Part shown: positions 27,871 to 35,585 of the stretch, one piece after another
Numbering within the stretch: position 1 is the first letter of the stretch
How the letters are laid out: each line of letters opens with the position of its first letter
From: a bacterium
GTDB taxonomy: Bacteria; Gemmatimonadota; Gemmatimonadetes; Longimicrobiales; RSA9
Direction: 5' to 3'
NCBI GenBank assembly: GCA_003242735.1
Contig: QGVH01000016.1
Coordinates: forward strand, 26,637-90,636
Length of the DNA stretch: 64,000 nt
Made by a program: the position numbers and the translations under genes
Notes under the pieces: model-generated
What the model saw: the letters and a program-made list of their open reading frames with translations, nothing else
What the model was told of the DNA's origin: nothing
Databases searched by the model: none

Positions 27871-29130
27871 TCAGCTGGTGGCGCGGGCCTGCGCCGCGCC
27901 GTACTCGCGACAGCACGCGTGCAGCTCCTCGTCCGTCAACACGCGTGCGGCCTGCTTCGCCAGTGCGAAGACCCGCTGGCAAAGGCCATCGTCGTTGTGG
28001 TCGTACCCGTTCTCGGCAAGCCAGTACTTGACGTTCGACATGCCGCTCACGTGGCTGATCTCGATGACTTGCCGCTTGCCGAACAACCCTGCGGGCACGC
28101 CCGAATACACACGGTCCGCCAACCAGTCGTCCCCCTTCGCCCGCGCCTTGATGATCGCCGCCGCGTGCACGCCGGTACCCGTACGGAACGCGTCCGCGCC
28201 GAAGACCGGGTAGTTCGGCGGGATGGGCACGCCCGTGGCGCGCGAAGCCAGCTCGCAATACTCCGCAAGCCGGGACAGGTCGCCGTCGTGCAGGCCCAGG
28301 AGCTTCAGGTTCACGAGCAGCAAGTCCATCTCCGTGTTGCCGACCCGCTCACCGATGCCCAGCGCCGTTCCGTGCACACGGTGCACCCCGGCCTCGATCG
28401 CGGCCAGCGTGTTCGCGATGGCGAGCCCGCGGTCCCGGTGGCCGTGCCAGTCCACCTTCACGTCCTCACCGCTCGGCCGCACGATCTCGTCCAGGACGAA
28501 GCGAACCAGACTCCGCACGCCGGCGGGCGTCGCGTGGCCGACCGTGTCCGCCAGACAGATGCGGCGGGCGCCACACTCGATCGCTGTCGTGTACAGCCGC
28601 TTCAGCACCTCCGGCCGTGCGCGGGTGGTGTCCTCCGTCACGAACATGACGGGGAGCCCTTCCTTCACGGCGAAGGTCACCGCCTCCTCCGTCGCCCGCA
28701 GCATGCGGTCCAGCGTCCAGTCCTCCGCGTACTGGCGGATCGGCGAGGAACCGATGAACGTGCACGCTTCGATCGGAATGCCCGCCTCCTGCGAGATGCG
28801 CGCGATCGGCTCCACGTCCGCGATCACGGTGCGGGCAGCGCAGTTCGCGCCGATCGGCAGGCGCTCGCGCGCGATCTCGAGGGCCAGCGCGCGCACATCC
28901 GCCACCGCGCGTGGCCCCGCGCCGGGCAACCCGATGTCCGCCGTGTGGATGCCCAGCGCGGCCATGAGGTGCAACAGCTCGATCTTCTGTTCGATGGGGG
29001 GGTCCTGGACCGATGGCGACTGCAAGCCGTCCCGCAGGGTCTCGTCATCCAGCTCCACCACGTGCCCCGCGGGCGCAACGGGCGCACCGTCCACCCGGTT
29101 CCAGTCGTAGATCAGGTCCTCTTCCTTCAT
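27871..29130 (-). CDS. Isopropylmalate / homocitrate synthase-like acyltransferase (HMGL family)
   Basis: TIM-barrel acyl-CoA condensing enzyme of 419 aa. The metal-site opening LDDETLRDGLQSPSV is present, where classic IPMS has ETLRDGEQ; the HxH metal pair is in VDWHGHRDRGLAIANTLAAIEAG and the family signature GIGERVGNTEMD follows. A C-terminal lid with GTGVHAAAI and VYSGVPAGLFG completes the catalytic region. The LeuA regulatory domain is missing, so a homocitrate-, citramalate- or methylthioalkylmalate-synthase-like role is equally possible. ATG 29130 fits the neighbourhood; it starts divergent from the M20 peptidase. Confidence 0.85.
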   Translation of the reverse strand: MKEEDLIYDWNRVDGAPVAPAGHVVELDDETLRDGLQSPSVQDPPIEQKIELLHLMAALGIHTADIGLPGAGPRAVADVRALALEIARERLPIGANCAARTVIADVEPIARISQEAGIPIEACTFIGSSPIRQYAEDWTLDRMLRATEEAVTFAVKEGLPVMFVTEDTTRARPEVLKRLYTTAIECGARRICLADTVGHATPAGVRSLVRFVLDEIVRPSGEDVKVDWHGHRDRGLAIANTLAAIEAGVHRVHGTALGIGERVGNTEMDLLLVNLKLLGLHDGDLSRLAEYCELASRATGVPIPPNYPVFGADAFRTGTGVHAAAIIKARAKGDDWLADRVYSGVPAGLFGKRQVIEISHVSGMSNVKYWLAENGYDHNDDGLCQRVFALAKQAARVLTDEELHACCREYGAAQARATS

Positions 29131-29161
29131 GCCTGCCCTCACGAGAGGCGAGCCCACTGGC

Positions 29162-29191
29162 AAGATGCCGGGGCCGTGCTTTTATTGTCAA
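29162..29191 (-). promoter_or_regulatory. Candidate promoter of the synthase-DUF885 pair
   Basis: On the minus strand a perfect -35 TTGACA (plus 29186-29191) sits in a rare AT-rich patch; the -10 candidate CATCTT follows after 18 nt and is poor. The position, 32-60 nt before the ATG at 29130, is right for a promoter. Confidence 0.35.
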
Positions 29192-29265
29192 CCGAAGTCC
29201 GACGGCGCGGACGACGTCGTCGCCCGCCCCGCCGGCGACGCCGCGTCACCCACGAGAGACGGGCC

Positions 29266-30480
29266 ATGGCCGACCCCACAGCCGAGATCGAACGCATCGC
29301 GAAGCTTCCCGAGATCGCCCGCGCGAGGCAACTCCTGCGCCAGACGGACGATGAGACGCTGGCCGACCAGGCGGAGCTGGCCGCGATCCCCGCGCCGCCG
29401 TTCGGCGAGACGCCGCGCGCGCAACGGGTGCTGGAGCGCTTCCGTGAGATCGGCCTGGAGGACGCCGCGATCGATGACGTCGGCAACGTCCTCGCCCGGC
29501 TGCCCGGCTCGGCGCGTGGCGACGCGGCGCCCGTCATCCTCTCCGCGCACCTCGACACCGTGTTCCCGGAAGGCACCGACCTCACGGTCCGCAGGAACGG
29601 GCAGAAGATCCACGCCCCCGGCATCGCCGATGACGCCCGCGGCCTCGCCGCGATCCTCGCCATCGCCCGCGTGCTCGTGCAGGCCGGCGTCCGCACCGGC
29701 GCGCCCGTCGTCTTCGTCGCGACCGTGGGCGAAGAGGGCGCCGGCGACCTGCGGGGCGTGAAGCACCTGTTCCGCCAGGGCTCGCCATGGCGCAGCGCCG
29801 CCGGCTTCGTCTCGCTGGACGGCACCGGCTGCCGCCGGATCGTGCACCGCGCCGTGGGCTCACGGCGCCTGCGGGTCACGTTCACCGGCCCCGGCGGCCA
29901 CTCCTGGGCCGATTGGGGCTGCGCCAACCCCGTCCACGCCCTCGGCCTCGCCATCGCCCGTCTCGCGCGGATCGAGATCCCGTCACAGCCCCGTAGCGCG
30001 CTGACCGTCGCCCGCGTCGGCGGCGGCACCGGCGTCAACGTCATCCCTGATCGCGCCTGGTGCGAGCTGGACATCCGCAGCGAGGATGGCGCCGCCCTGC
30101 GGCGACTGGGAGCGGAGGCGGAGGAGGCGTTGCGGGCGGCCGTCGCCGAGGTCAACGGCCAGCGCCGCCGCGGCACCCGCGCCCTGGCACTCGACATCGA
30201 AGTGATCGGCGACCGGCCCACGGGCGTGACGCCGCCCGGCTCACCGCTCGTCCGCGCGGCCAGGGCAGCCACCCGCTTCGTCGGCTACGCGCCCGAGCTC
30301 GTGGCGTCCTCCACCGACGCCAACGTCCCCATCGCCCTCGGCATCCCCGCCATCGCGATGGGTGCGGGCGGTGAGTCCGGCGGGACGCACACGCTGGACG
30401 AATGGTACGCGAACGACGGCGGCGTCGAGGGTCTGGAACGCGCGCTGCTGACCGTGCTGGCCGTCGCGGGTGTGGCCTGA
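29266..30480 (+). CDS. M20 family metallopeptidase (peptidase T-like)
   Basis: Zinc exopeptidase of 404 aa. Metal-site motifs are seen in order: SAHLDTVFPEG (first His/Asp), GIADDARGLAAIL (bridging Asp), GEEGAGDLRG (catalytic Glu pair) and a C-terminal GGTHTLDEWYAN (last His). The dimerisation domain has TGPGGHSWADWG. It most resembles peptidase T / acetylornithine-deacetylase-like M20 members and would trim peptides in the cytoplasm. ATG 29266 has no signal peptide. It is divergent from the acyltransferase gene. Confidence 0.9.
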   Translation: MADPTAEIERIAKLPEIARARQLLRQTDDETLADQAELAAIPAPPFGETPRAQRVLERFREIGLEDAAIDDVGNVLARLPGSARGDAAPVILSAHLDTVFPEGTDLTVRRNGQKIHAPGIADDARGLAAILAIARVLVQAGVRTGAPVVFVATVGEEGAGDLRGVKHLFRQGSPWRSAAGFVSLDGTGCRRIVHRAVGSRRLRVTFTGPGGHSWADWGCANPVHALGLAIARLARIEIPSQPRSALTVARVGGGTGVNVIPDRAWCELDIRSEDGAALRRLGAEAEEALRAAVAEVNGQRRRGTRALALDIEVIGDRPTGVTPPGSPLVRAARAATRFVGYAPELVASSTDANVPIALGIPAIAMGAGGESGGTHTLDEWYANDGGVEGLERALLTVLAVAGVA

Positions 30481-30559
30481 AAGCGCCGGCGCCCCGACGC
30501 CGCCGTCACCGGCACGCGGCTCGGGGCGCCCCGCAGATCCCGACCCCCTCGGGGCGCGG

Positions 30560-31549
30560 CTACGCGCGCACCACGGAATCGTCACACACGCTGACCGACC
30601 CGTTCACTCCCCGGATCACCACCCGGTCCCCGATCAGCGAGTCGTGCAGCCGCGCGTCCTCGATCGTCGCACCGGCGCCGATGATCGAGTCACGCACCGC
30701 ACAGCGACGCAACGTCGTGCCCGCACCGACCGTCACGTTGGGCCCCAGCTCCACCTCCTCCAGCACCACCCCCTCCTCGACCCGTACGGGCGGGTGGATG
30801 CGCACGTTCGTCCCGCCCTCCGGCATGCGGGCGCGTCCCGCTTCCAGCACGTGCCGGTTGGTCTCCAGCAGCGTCCCGACCTCGCCGCAGTCGTACCAGC
30901 CGGCGACCTCCGCCGTGCGGATCTTCGCGCCCTTGTCGATCATGTACTGGAACGCATCCGTGATGTAGTACTCGCCCTTCGGCCCGGGCGGCCCCGCCAG
31001 CGTGTGGTCCACGCCCTCGTAGAAGAGCTCCCAGTCCCGGATGTAGTACAGCCCGATGTTGGCGAGCTTGGAGATGGGCTCCTTCGGCTTCTCGACGATC
31101 CGCTGCATGAAGCCCTGCTCGTCCGCGACGATCACGCCGAAGCGCTGGTAGTCCTCGACCTCCTTCGCCCAGATGATCCCCGCGACGTCCGGCGCTTCCC
31201 GCCGGATGAGGCCGAGGTCCGCATCGAACAGCGTGTCGACGAAGATGATCAGCACCTCCTCGTCGATGAACGGCTGCGCCAGCTTCACCGCTCCCGCCGT
31301 GCCGTTCAGCGCCGTCTGCTCGACGTAGTGCGCCCGGAACCGGGGGTAACTCGCCGCCATGTACTCCCGGACCTTTTCGCCCAGGTAACCCGTGATGAAC
31401 ACGATCTCCTGCACGCCCAGATCCTCGAGGTCGTCCAGGATGTAGCTCATTACGGGCTTGCCGCCCACCTCCAGCAGCGGCTTGGGTCGGACGTACGTGT
31501 GCGGCCTGAGCCGCGTGCCCATGCCGGCCAGCGGGATGACGACTTTCAC
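30560..31549 (-). CDS. Sugar nucleotidyltransferase with C-terminal left-handed beta-helix
   Basis: NTP-transferase of 329 aa: nucleotide loop PLAGMGTRLRPHTYVRPKPLLEVGGKP at the N-terminus, catalytic-metal region VDTLFDADL, and KGEYYITDAFQYM near residue 210. Residues from about 250 form hexapeptide-like repeats (VTVGAGTTLRRCAVRDSIIGAGATI) of a left-handed beta-helix. It would make an NDP-hexose from hexose 1-phosphate. The start is a GTG that overlaps the stop of the PPC-domain gene (GTGA), just before VVIPLAG. It may feed cell-surface glycan synthesis. Confidence 0.88.
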   Translation of the reverse strand: MKVVIPLAGMGTRLRPHTYVRPKPLLEVGGKPVMSYILDDLEDLGVQEIVFITGYLGEKVREYMAASYPRFRAHYVEQTALNGTAGAVKLAQPFIDEEVLIIFVDTLFDADLGLIRREAPDVAGIIWAKEVEDYQRFGVIVADEQGFMQRIVEKPKEPISKLANIGLYYIRDWELFYEGVDHTLAGPPGPKGEYYITDAFQYMIDKGAKIRTAEVAGWYDCGEVGTLLETNRHVLEAGRARMPEGGTNVRIHPPVRVEEGVVLEEVELGPNVTVGAGTTLRRCAVRDSIIGAGATIEDARLHDSLIGDRVVIRGVNGSVSVCDDSVVRA

Positions 31550-31977
31550 GGACGGTCCTCCAGTCGCAGAAGCTTCAGGTTGCAGTAGTCCACAGGGCCA
31601 CGGACCAGCGCCCCTTCGGTCCTGTATACGGCGATCTCGAGCGTGACCGCGCAGACGGCCTCGAAGACGTGGCCGCCGATCGTCGTGCAGTCCGGGCGGC
31701 TGAACACGCCGTGGACGTGGGGGAACGGCTCGCCGTCCAGCAACGCGATGTTGCCGGTGAGCGAGCACGCCTCGAGCGGCTCGTCGAAGCGGTGGCGCTC
31801 GTACTCTTGCCGCGCGAGATGATAGAAGCCCAGCTCGGTGCCCTTCACCGACCCCAGGCCCGCGAGGACGGCCGCGTCCACCTCCCGGTGGCGCGCGAAC
31901 TCGATGAGGCTGCGGATCAGCTCGTCGCCGGGCTCGAGTGCAAGAACGTGGCCGAAAGACGTCTCCTGTATGTGCAC
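31546..31977 (-). CDS. PPC (DUF296) domain protein
   Basis: A PPC/DUF296 protein. Characteristic pieces: FGHVLALEPGDELIRSLIEFARHREVDAAVLAGLGSVKGTELGFYHL, then LTGNIALLDGEPFPHVHGVFSRPDCTTIGGHVFEAVCAVTLEI. I chose the GTG at 31977 (143 aa, the family's usual size) because a GAGGAG Shine-Dalgarno lies 5 nt ahead; an ATG at 32100 would add 41 unrelated residues. Bacterial members are small and of unclear role; the domain binds DNA in plant AT-hook proteins. Translationally coupled to the nucleotidyltransferase gene. Confidence 0.85.
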   Translation of the reverse strand: MHIQETSFGHVLALEPGDELIRSLIEFARHREVDAAVLAGLGSVKGTELGFYHLARQEYERHRFDEPLEACSLTGNIALLDGEPFPHVHGVFSRPDCTTIGGHVFEAVCAVTLEIAVYRTEGALVRGPVDYCNLKLLRLEDRP

Positions 31978-32135
31978 GCGACGCTCCTCGGCGCGTGGGA
32001 AGCGCGAAGATAGAGGCTGCCACGCCGCGGCGTCAAATGCCGCCGCAGACGGCGCCCCCGCCCGCGGCTCGCGCGCGAGCAGGAGATCGTCTATGTTCAA
32101 CAGACCGATCCGGCACCGCCGGAGGAGGAGGCACC

Positions 32136-32933
32136 ATGAGGATGCGAGAGGACAGGATGCGGCCGCTCTGGCGTCGGGCGCCCGCGCTGATCGCCGTTCC
32201 GGCGTTGGTCGCCGGCGTGCTGCTGCCCGCGTGCGCCGCCAGGGCCCAGGAGCCCGGCGAGCCGCCCCGGCCCACGCGCGACCGCACCATCACGGTCACG
32301 GGCACGGGCGTGGTGGAGCGCGAGCCGGACCAGGCCGTCATCATGCTGGCCGTCGAGAACCGGGCGGAGACGGCCGAGGCCGCCGCCCGGGCGAACGCGG
32401 AGACCATGGACCGGGTGATCGCCGCCGTGCGCCGGCTCGGCATCGAGCGGGACCGGATCCGCACGGCGTCTTACCAGTTGCACCCGGAGTACGCCCGGGA
32501 CGAGCCGCGGCCCGGGCAGACGTCCGAGCCCCGCGTCGTCGGCTACCGCGCCATGAACATGGTGCGGGTCACTGTGGACGACATCGCCCGCGTCGGCGAG
32601 GTCATTGACGCCGCCCTCGGCGCGGGCGCCAACCGGGTGACCGGCCTCAGCTTCCAATTGCGCGACCCCGAGCGTGCGCGCTTGGACGCGCTGGCGCTCG
32701 CCGTCCAGAACGCGCGCGCCGAGGCACAGGCGCTGGCCAGCGCGCTGGGCGAGACCCTGGGCCCTGCGCTCGACGTCAGCACCACGGGACGGCTTCCGCA
32801 GCCGGTGCCGTACCTGGCGGATGCGGTGCTGGCGAGGACCGCCGAATTCGCCACGGCACCCACGCCGATCGAGCCCGGCACGCTGCGCGTGGAGGCGACC
32901 GTCACCATCGTGTACCGGCTACAGCCGCGATGA
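32136..32933 (+). CDS. SIMPL (DUF541) domain periplasmic protein
   Basis: Exported 265-aa protein with a hydrophobic signal (about residues 16-36, ending near CAARAQ) and a SIMPL/DUF541 domain: ITVTGTGVVEREPDQAVIMLAVENRAETAEAAARANAETM at the start and TASYQLHPEYA and LRVEATVTIVYRL at the end. Members are small periplasmic or outer-membrane-associated proteins of unclear function. A very strong GGAGGAGGAG Shine-Dalgarno precedes the ATG. First gene of a plus-strand run to 39.4 kb; its stop overlaps the next ATG (ATGA). Confidence 0.88.
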   Translation: MRMREDRMRPLWRRAPALIAVPALVAGVLLPACAARAQEPGEPPRPTRDRTITVTGTGVVEREPDQAVIMLAVENRAETAEAAARANAETMDRVIAAVRRLGIERDRIRTASYQLHPEYARDEPRPGQTSEPRVVGYRAMNMVRVTVDDIARVGEVIDAALGAGANRVTGLSFQLRDPERARLDALALAVQNARAEAQALASALGETLGPALDVSTTGRLPQPVPYLADAVLARTAEFATAPTPIEPGTLRVEATVTIVYRLQPR

Positions 32934-33403
32934 GCGACTGGCGTCAACGTGTGCGCGACGGCCTCACGCGCAACATGGCCGTGACCTCGCCGTCCGCCGA
33001 GGACCCGGGCCTGCGCGGACGGACGTACGCCATCCCGTACGAGCAGGTCTGGCGCGCTGCGCGGCGCCTGGCCGACGGCGGGCTGCGGGGCTGGCGGCTC
33101 GTGGACGCCGACGACTACGACGGCCTGATTCGCGCCGAGGCACGGTCGGGCCTGCTCCGCAGGGTGGACGAGATCGTCATCCGCATCACCCTGGACGCCA
33201 ACGCGCAGACGCGGGTGGACGCACGCTCGTCCTCCCGCGGCGGGCGCGGCGACCTGGGCTCGAACGCGCGGCGGCTGCGCAGCTTCTTCGCCGCGCTGGA
33301 CCAGGAACTGGGCGTGCCGCCGGGCGCCGAGCCGCCGCGGCTCCCGGTGCCGCCAGCGCCCGCGAAACCGCCCGCCACCGCTCGCTCCGATGCGGGTCAT
33401 TGA
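32930..33403 (+). CDS. DUF1499-like protein
   Basis: A 157-aa protein that matches DUF1499 by its YAIPYEQVWRAARRLADGG start and the IRAEARSGLLRRVDEIVIRIT region, followed by SSRGGRGDLGSNARRLRSFFAALD. No signal peptide. A Pro/Ala-rich tail of about 25 residues ends it. It overlaps the SIMPL gene by 4 nt and the amidohydrolase gene by 14 nt, so translation is probably coupled. The function of the family is unknown. Confidence 0.75.
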   Translation: MSDWRQRVRDGLTRNMAVTSPSAEDPGLRGRTYAIPYEQVWRAARRLADGGLRGWRLVDADDYDGLIRAEARSGLLRRVDEIVIRITLDANAQTRVDARSSSRGGRGDLGSNARRLRSFFAALDQELGVPPGAEPPRLPVPPAPAKPPATARSDAGH

Positions 33404-34247
33404 CTTCCACACCCACCCGTGGCGGCCCCAGGACTTCACTCCCGCCAACCGGGAGTACATCGAGCGGATCTCGCCGGCGGTCCGGGAACACGGGGACCGG
33501 CTCTCGGACGTGCGCTTCGCCGCGGAGCTGCTCCGGGCCGAGGGCGTCGAGCACGCCGTCATGCTCCCGGAGCACTGCCCCGCCACGTCGGGAATGGTGA
33601 GGACCGAGACGGTGATCGAGCTGTGCGCGGAGTCGGACGGCTTCTTCCTCCCGTTCGCGTGCGTGAACCCCAACACGGACCCGGCGCCCGCCCGTCTGCT
33701 CCGGAGCTGGCTGGCCAGCGCGCCGATCCGGGGGCTGAAGCTCTACCCGTCGTACCAGTTCTTCTATCCGGACGACCGGCGGCTCTACCCCGTCTACGAG
33801 GTCTGCCAGGAGCACCGCATCCCCGTGCTCTTCCACGTGGGCACGTCCATCCTGCCGGGCACGCGGCTCAGGTACTGCGATCCGTTGCGCCTGGATGACG
33901 TGGCCGTGGACTTCCCGGACCTGCCCATCGTCATGGCGCACGGCGGCCGCGGCTTCTGGTACGAGGCGTGCGCCACCCTGGCGACCGTCCACGCCAACGT
34001 CTACATCGACGTGGCGGGCCTCGTCCCGGGGCGGCTGCTCGAGCACTTCCCGCGGCTCCAGCGGCTCGCCGACAAGTTCGTGTTCGGTAGCGATTGGCCG
34101 GCCATGCCCAAGACCGTCTCGCACAACGTCCGCGCCATCGCGGCGCTGGGCCTGGCGCCCGATGCGCTGGACCGCATCCTCTACCGCAACGCCGCACGGC
34201 TGCTCGGACTCGACGCCGCCGGCGGACAGAGCGGAGGCGGCCGTTGA
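33390..34247 (+). CDS. Amidohydrolase-2 family protein
   Basis: Metal-dependent hydrolase of the amidohydrolase-2 class, 285 aa. The HxH metal pair is in IDFHTHPW (residues 5-8), a further His in VLFHVGTS, another in MAHGGRGFWYEA and the catalytic Asp in FGSDWPAMP. The order is that of decarboxylases such as ACMSD and gamma-resorcylate decarboxylase. Its substrate is not deducible. It overlaps genes on both sides (14 nt and 4 nt). Confidence 0.88.
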   Translation: MRVIDFHTHPWRPQDFTPANREYIERISPAVREHGDRLSDVRFAAELLRAEGVEHAVMLPEHCPATSGMVRTETVIELCAESDGFFLPFACVNPNTDPAPARLLRSWLASAPIRGLKLYPSYQFFYPDDRRLYPVYEVCQEHRIPVLFHVGTSILPGTRLRYCDPLRLDDVAVDFPDLPIVMAHGGRGFWYEACATLATVHANVYIDVAGLVPGRLLEHFPRLQRLADKFVFGSDWPAMPKTVSHNVRAIAALGLAPDALDRILYRNAARLLGLDAAGGQSGGGR

Positions 34248-35581
34248 CGGCGACACGGGCGGCCGGTGCGCCCGGCTCCGCCGCTCCCGGACGGCCGCTG
34301 CTCCTCGAAGGCGCCCTGGTCCTCACCCTCGATGACGAGGGGACGGCCGGCGATCTCTCGGTCGCCGTCGAGGCCGGCCGCATTGCGGCGGTGGGGCCGA
34401 AGGAGGAACTCCGGCGCCGATTCCCGCGCGCCGAGCGCAAGGACTGCTCCGGCCACATCCTGTTGCCCGGCCTGGTCAACGCCCACCTGCACCCCGAGTT
34501 GCACGTGCTCAAGGGCGCGGTCGAGGAGCTCAACCTGCACGACTGGGACGACGCCGAGCACTTCGACGACGCGCTCGCGCTCCTCTCCTCACCCGAGGGC
34601 GCCTGGATCCAGCGCGCCGGCATCCGGGCCGCACTGGCAGACTGCCTGCTGACCGGCACCACGTGCGTGGCCGCCTACGGCGTCACCGTCGGCGCCGACG
34701 AGGTGACCGCCCGGGAGATGGTGGAGCTCGGACTGCGCGGCGTCGTCACGGTCCGCGATGTCCACTTCGCACCCGTGGACACCCCGCCCGGCATGCCGTC
34801 GCGCATCTACCGGCTGCACGCGGAGGAGGCGCTGACCACCGCCGAGCTGGAGGCCGCGGCCCGGGCGCACGAGCGCGGCGAGCGCATCATCATGCACGCC
34901 GCCGAGACGCAGTACCGCATCCGGCTCGTCCGCGAGAGGTTCGGCACCACGACGATCCGCCTCCTCGAGCGCTACGGCCTGCTCTCCCCGCGGATGCTGC
35001 TCTCGCACGCGCTGTACGTCGACGAGGAGGAGCAAGCGCTCGTGGCGGAGCGCGGCGCCGCCGTGATCAGCTCACCCGCCGCCGAGATGAAGCTCTCGGA
35101 CGGCATCGCGCCCATCGCCGAATACCTCGCCCGCGGCGTCACCGTCGCCCTCGGCACGGACACCGCCGTCTGCAACAACTCGAACGACCTGTTCCTCGAG
35201 ATGCGCCAGCTCGGCCTCGTCCAGAAGCTGCGTTACGGCGCGGATGCGGTGCCCGCCGACCAGATCCTGCGCGCGGCCACCCGCGGCGGCGCGCGGGCGC
35301 TCGGGGCGGAGGGCGAGTTCGGCGTGATCGTCGAGGGCGCATCCGCGGACCTGATCCTCGTGGACACGGCGAATCCACGCCTGCAGCCGCTCGTGCACCG
35401 GGACGGCTACTCGAACGTCGTCGCCAATCTGGTGTACGCGGCCACGGGGCAGGACGTGACGGACGTGATGATCGCCGGCCGCTGGGTCGTCCAGGACCGC
35501 CGGCTCCTCACGGCGGATGCCCCCGCGATCTGGCAGGAGCTGGAGCGCGCCGCCGTCCATCTCTACGACCGGATCCTCTGA
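34244..35581 (+). CDS. Amidohydrolase, TrzN/SsnA-type deaminase family
   Basis: Cyclic amidohydrolase of 445 aa: HxH in VNAHLHPEL, a second metal His in IIMHAAETQYR, another in LLSHALYVDE and the catalytic Asp in LGTDTAVCNNSNDLF. This is the guanine-deaminase/TrzN/Ssn-type layout, which acts on ring-nitrogen compounds; the substrate is unknown. No ATG is available; the TTG at 34244 overlaps the previous stop (TTGA) and follows a GGAGG site by 7 nt, so it is the best start. An ATG-initiated longer form would overlap the previous gene extensively. Confidence 0.87.
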   Translation: MTATRAAGAPGSAAPGRPLLLEGALVLTLDDEGTAGDLSVAVEAGRIAAVGPKEELRRRFPRAERKDCSGHILLPGLVNAHLHPELHVLKGAVEELNLHDWDDAEHFDDALALLSSPEGAWIQRAGIRAALADCLLTGTTCVAAYGVTVGADEVTAREMVELGLRGVVTVRDVHFAPVDTPPGMPSRIYRLHAEEALTTAELEAAARAHERGERIIMHAAETQYRIRLVRERFGTTTIRLLERYGLLSPRMLLSHALYVDEEEQALVAERGAAVISSPAAEMKLSDGIAPIAEYLARGVTVALGTDTAVCNNSNDLFLEMRQLGLVQKLRYGADAVPADQILRAATRGGARALGAEGEFGVIVEGASADLILVDTANPRLQPLVHRDGYSNVVANLVYAATGQDVTDVMIAGRWVVQDRRLLTADAPAIWQELERAAVHLYDRIL

Positions 35582-35585
35582 GCCC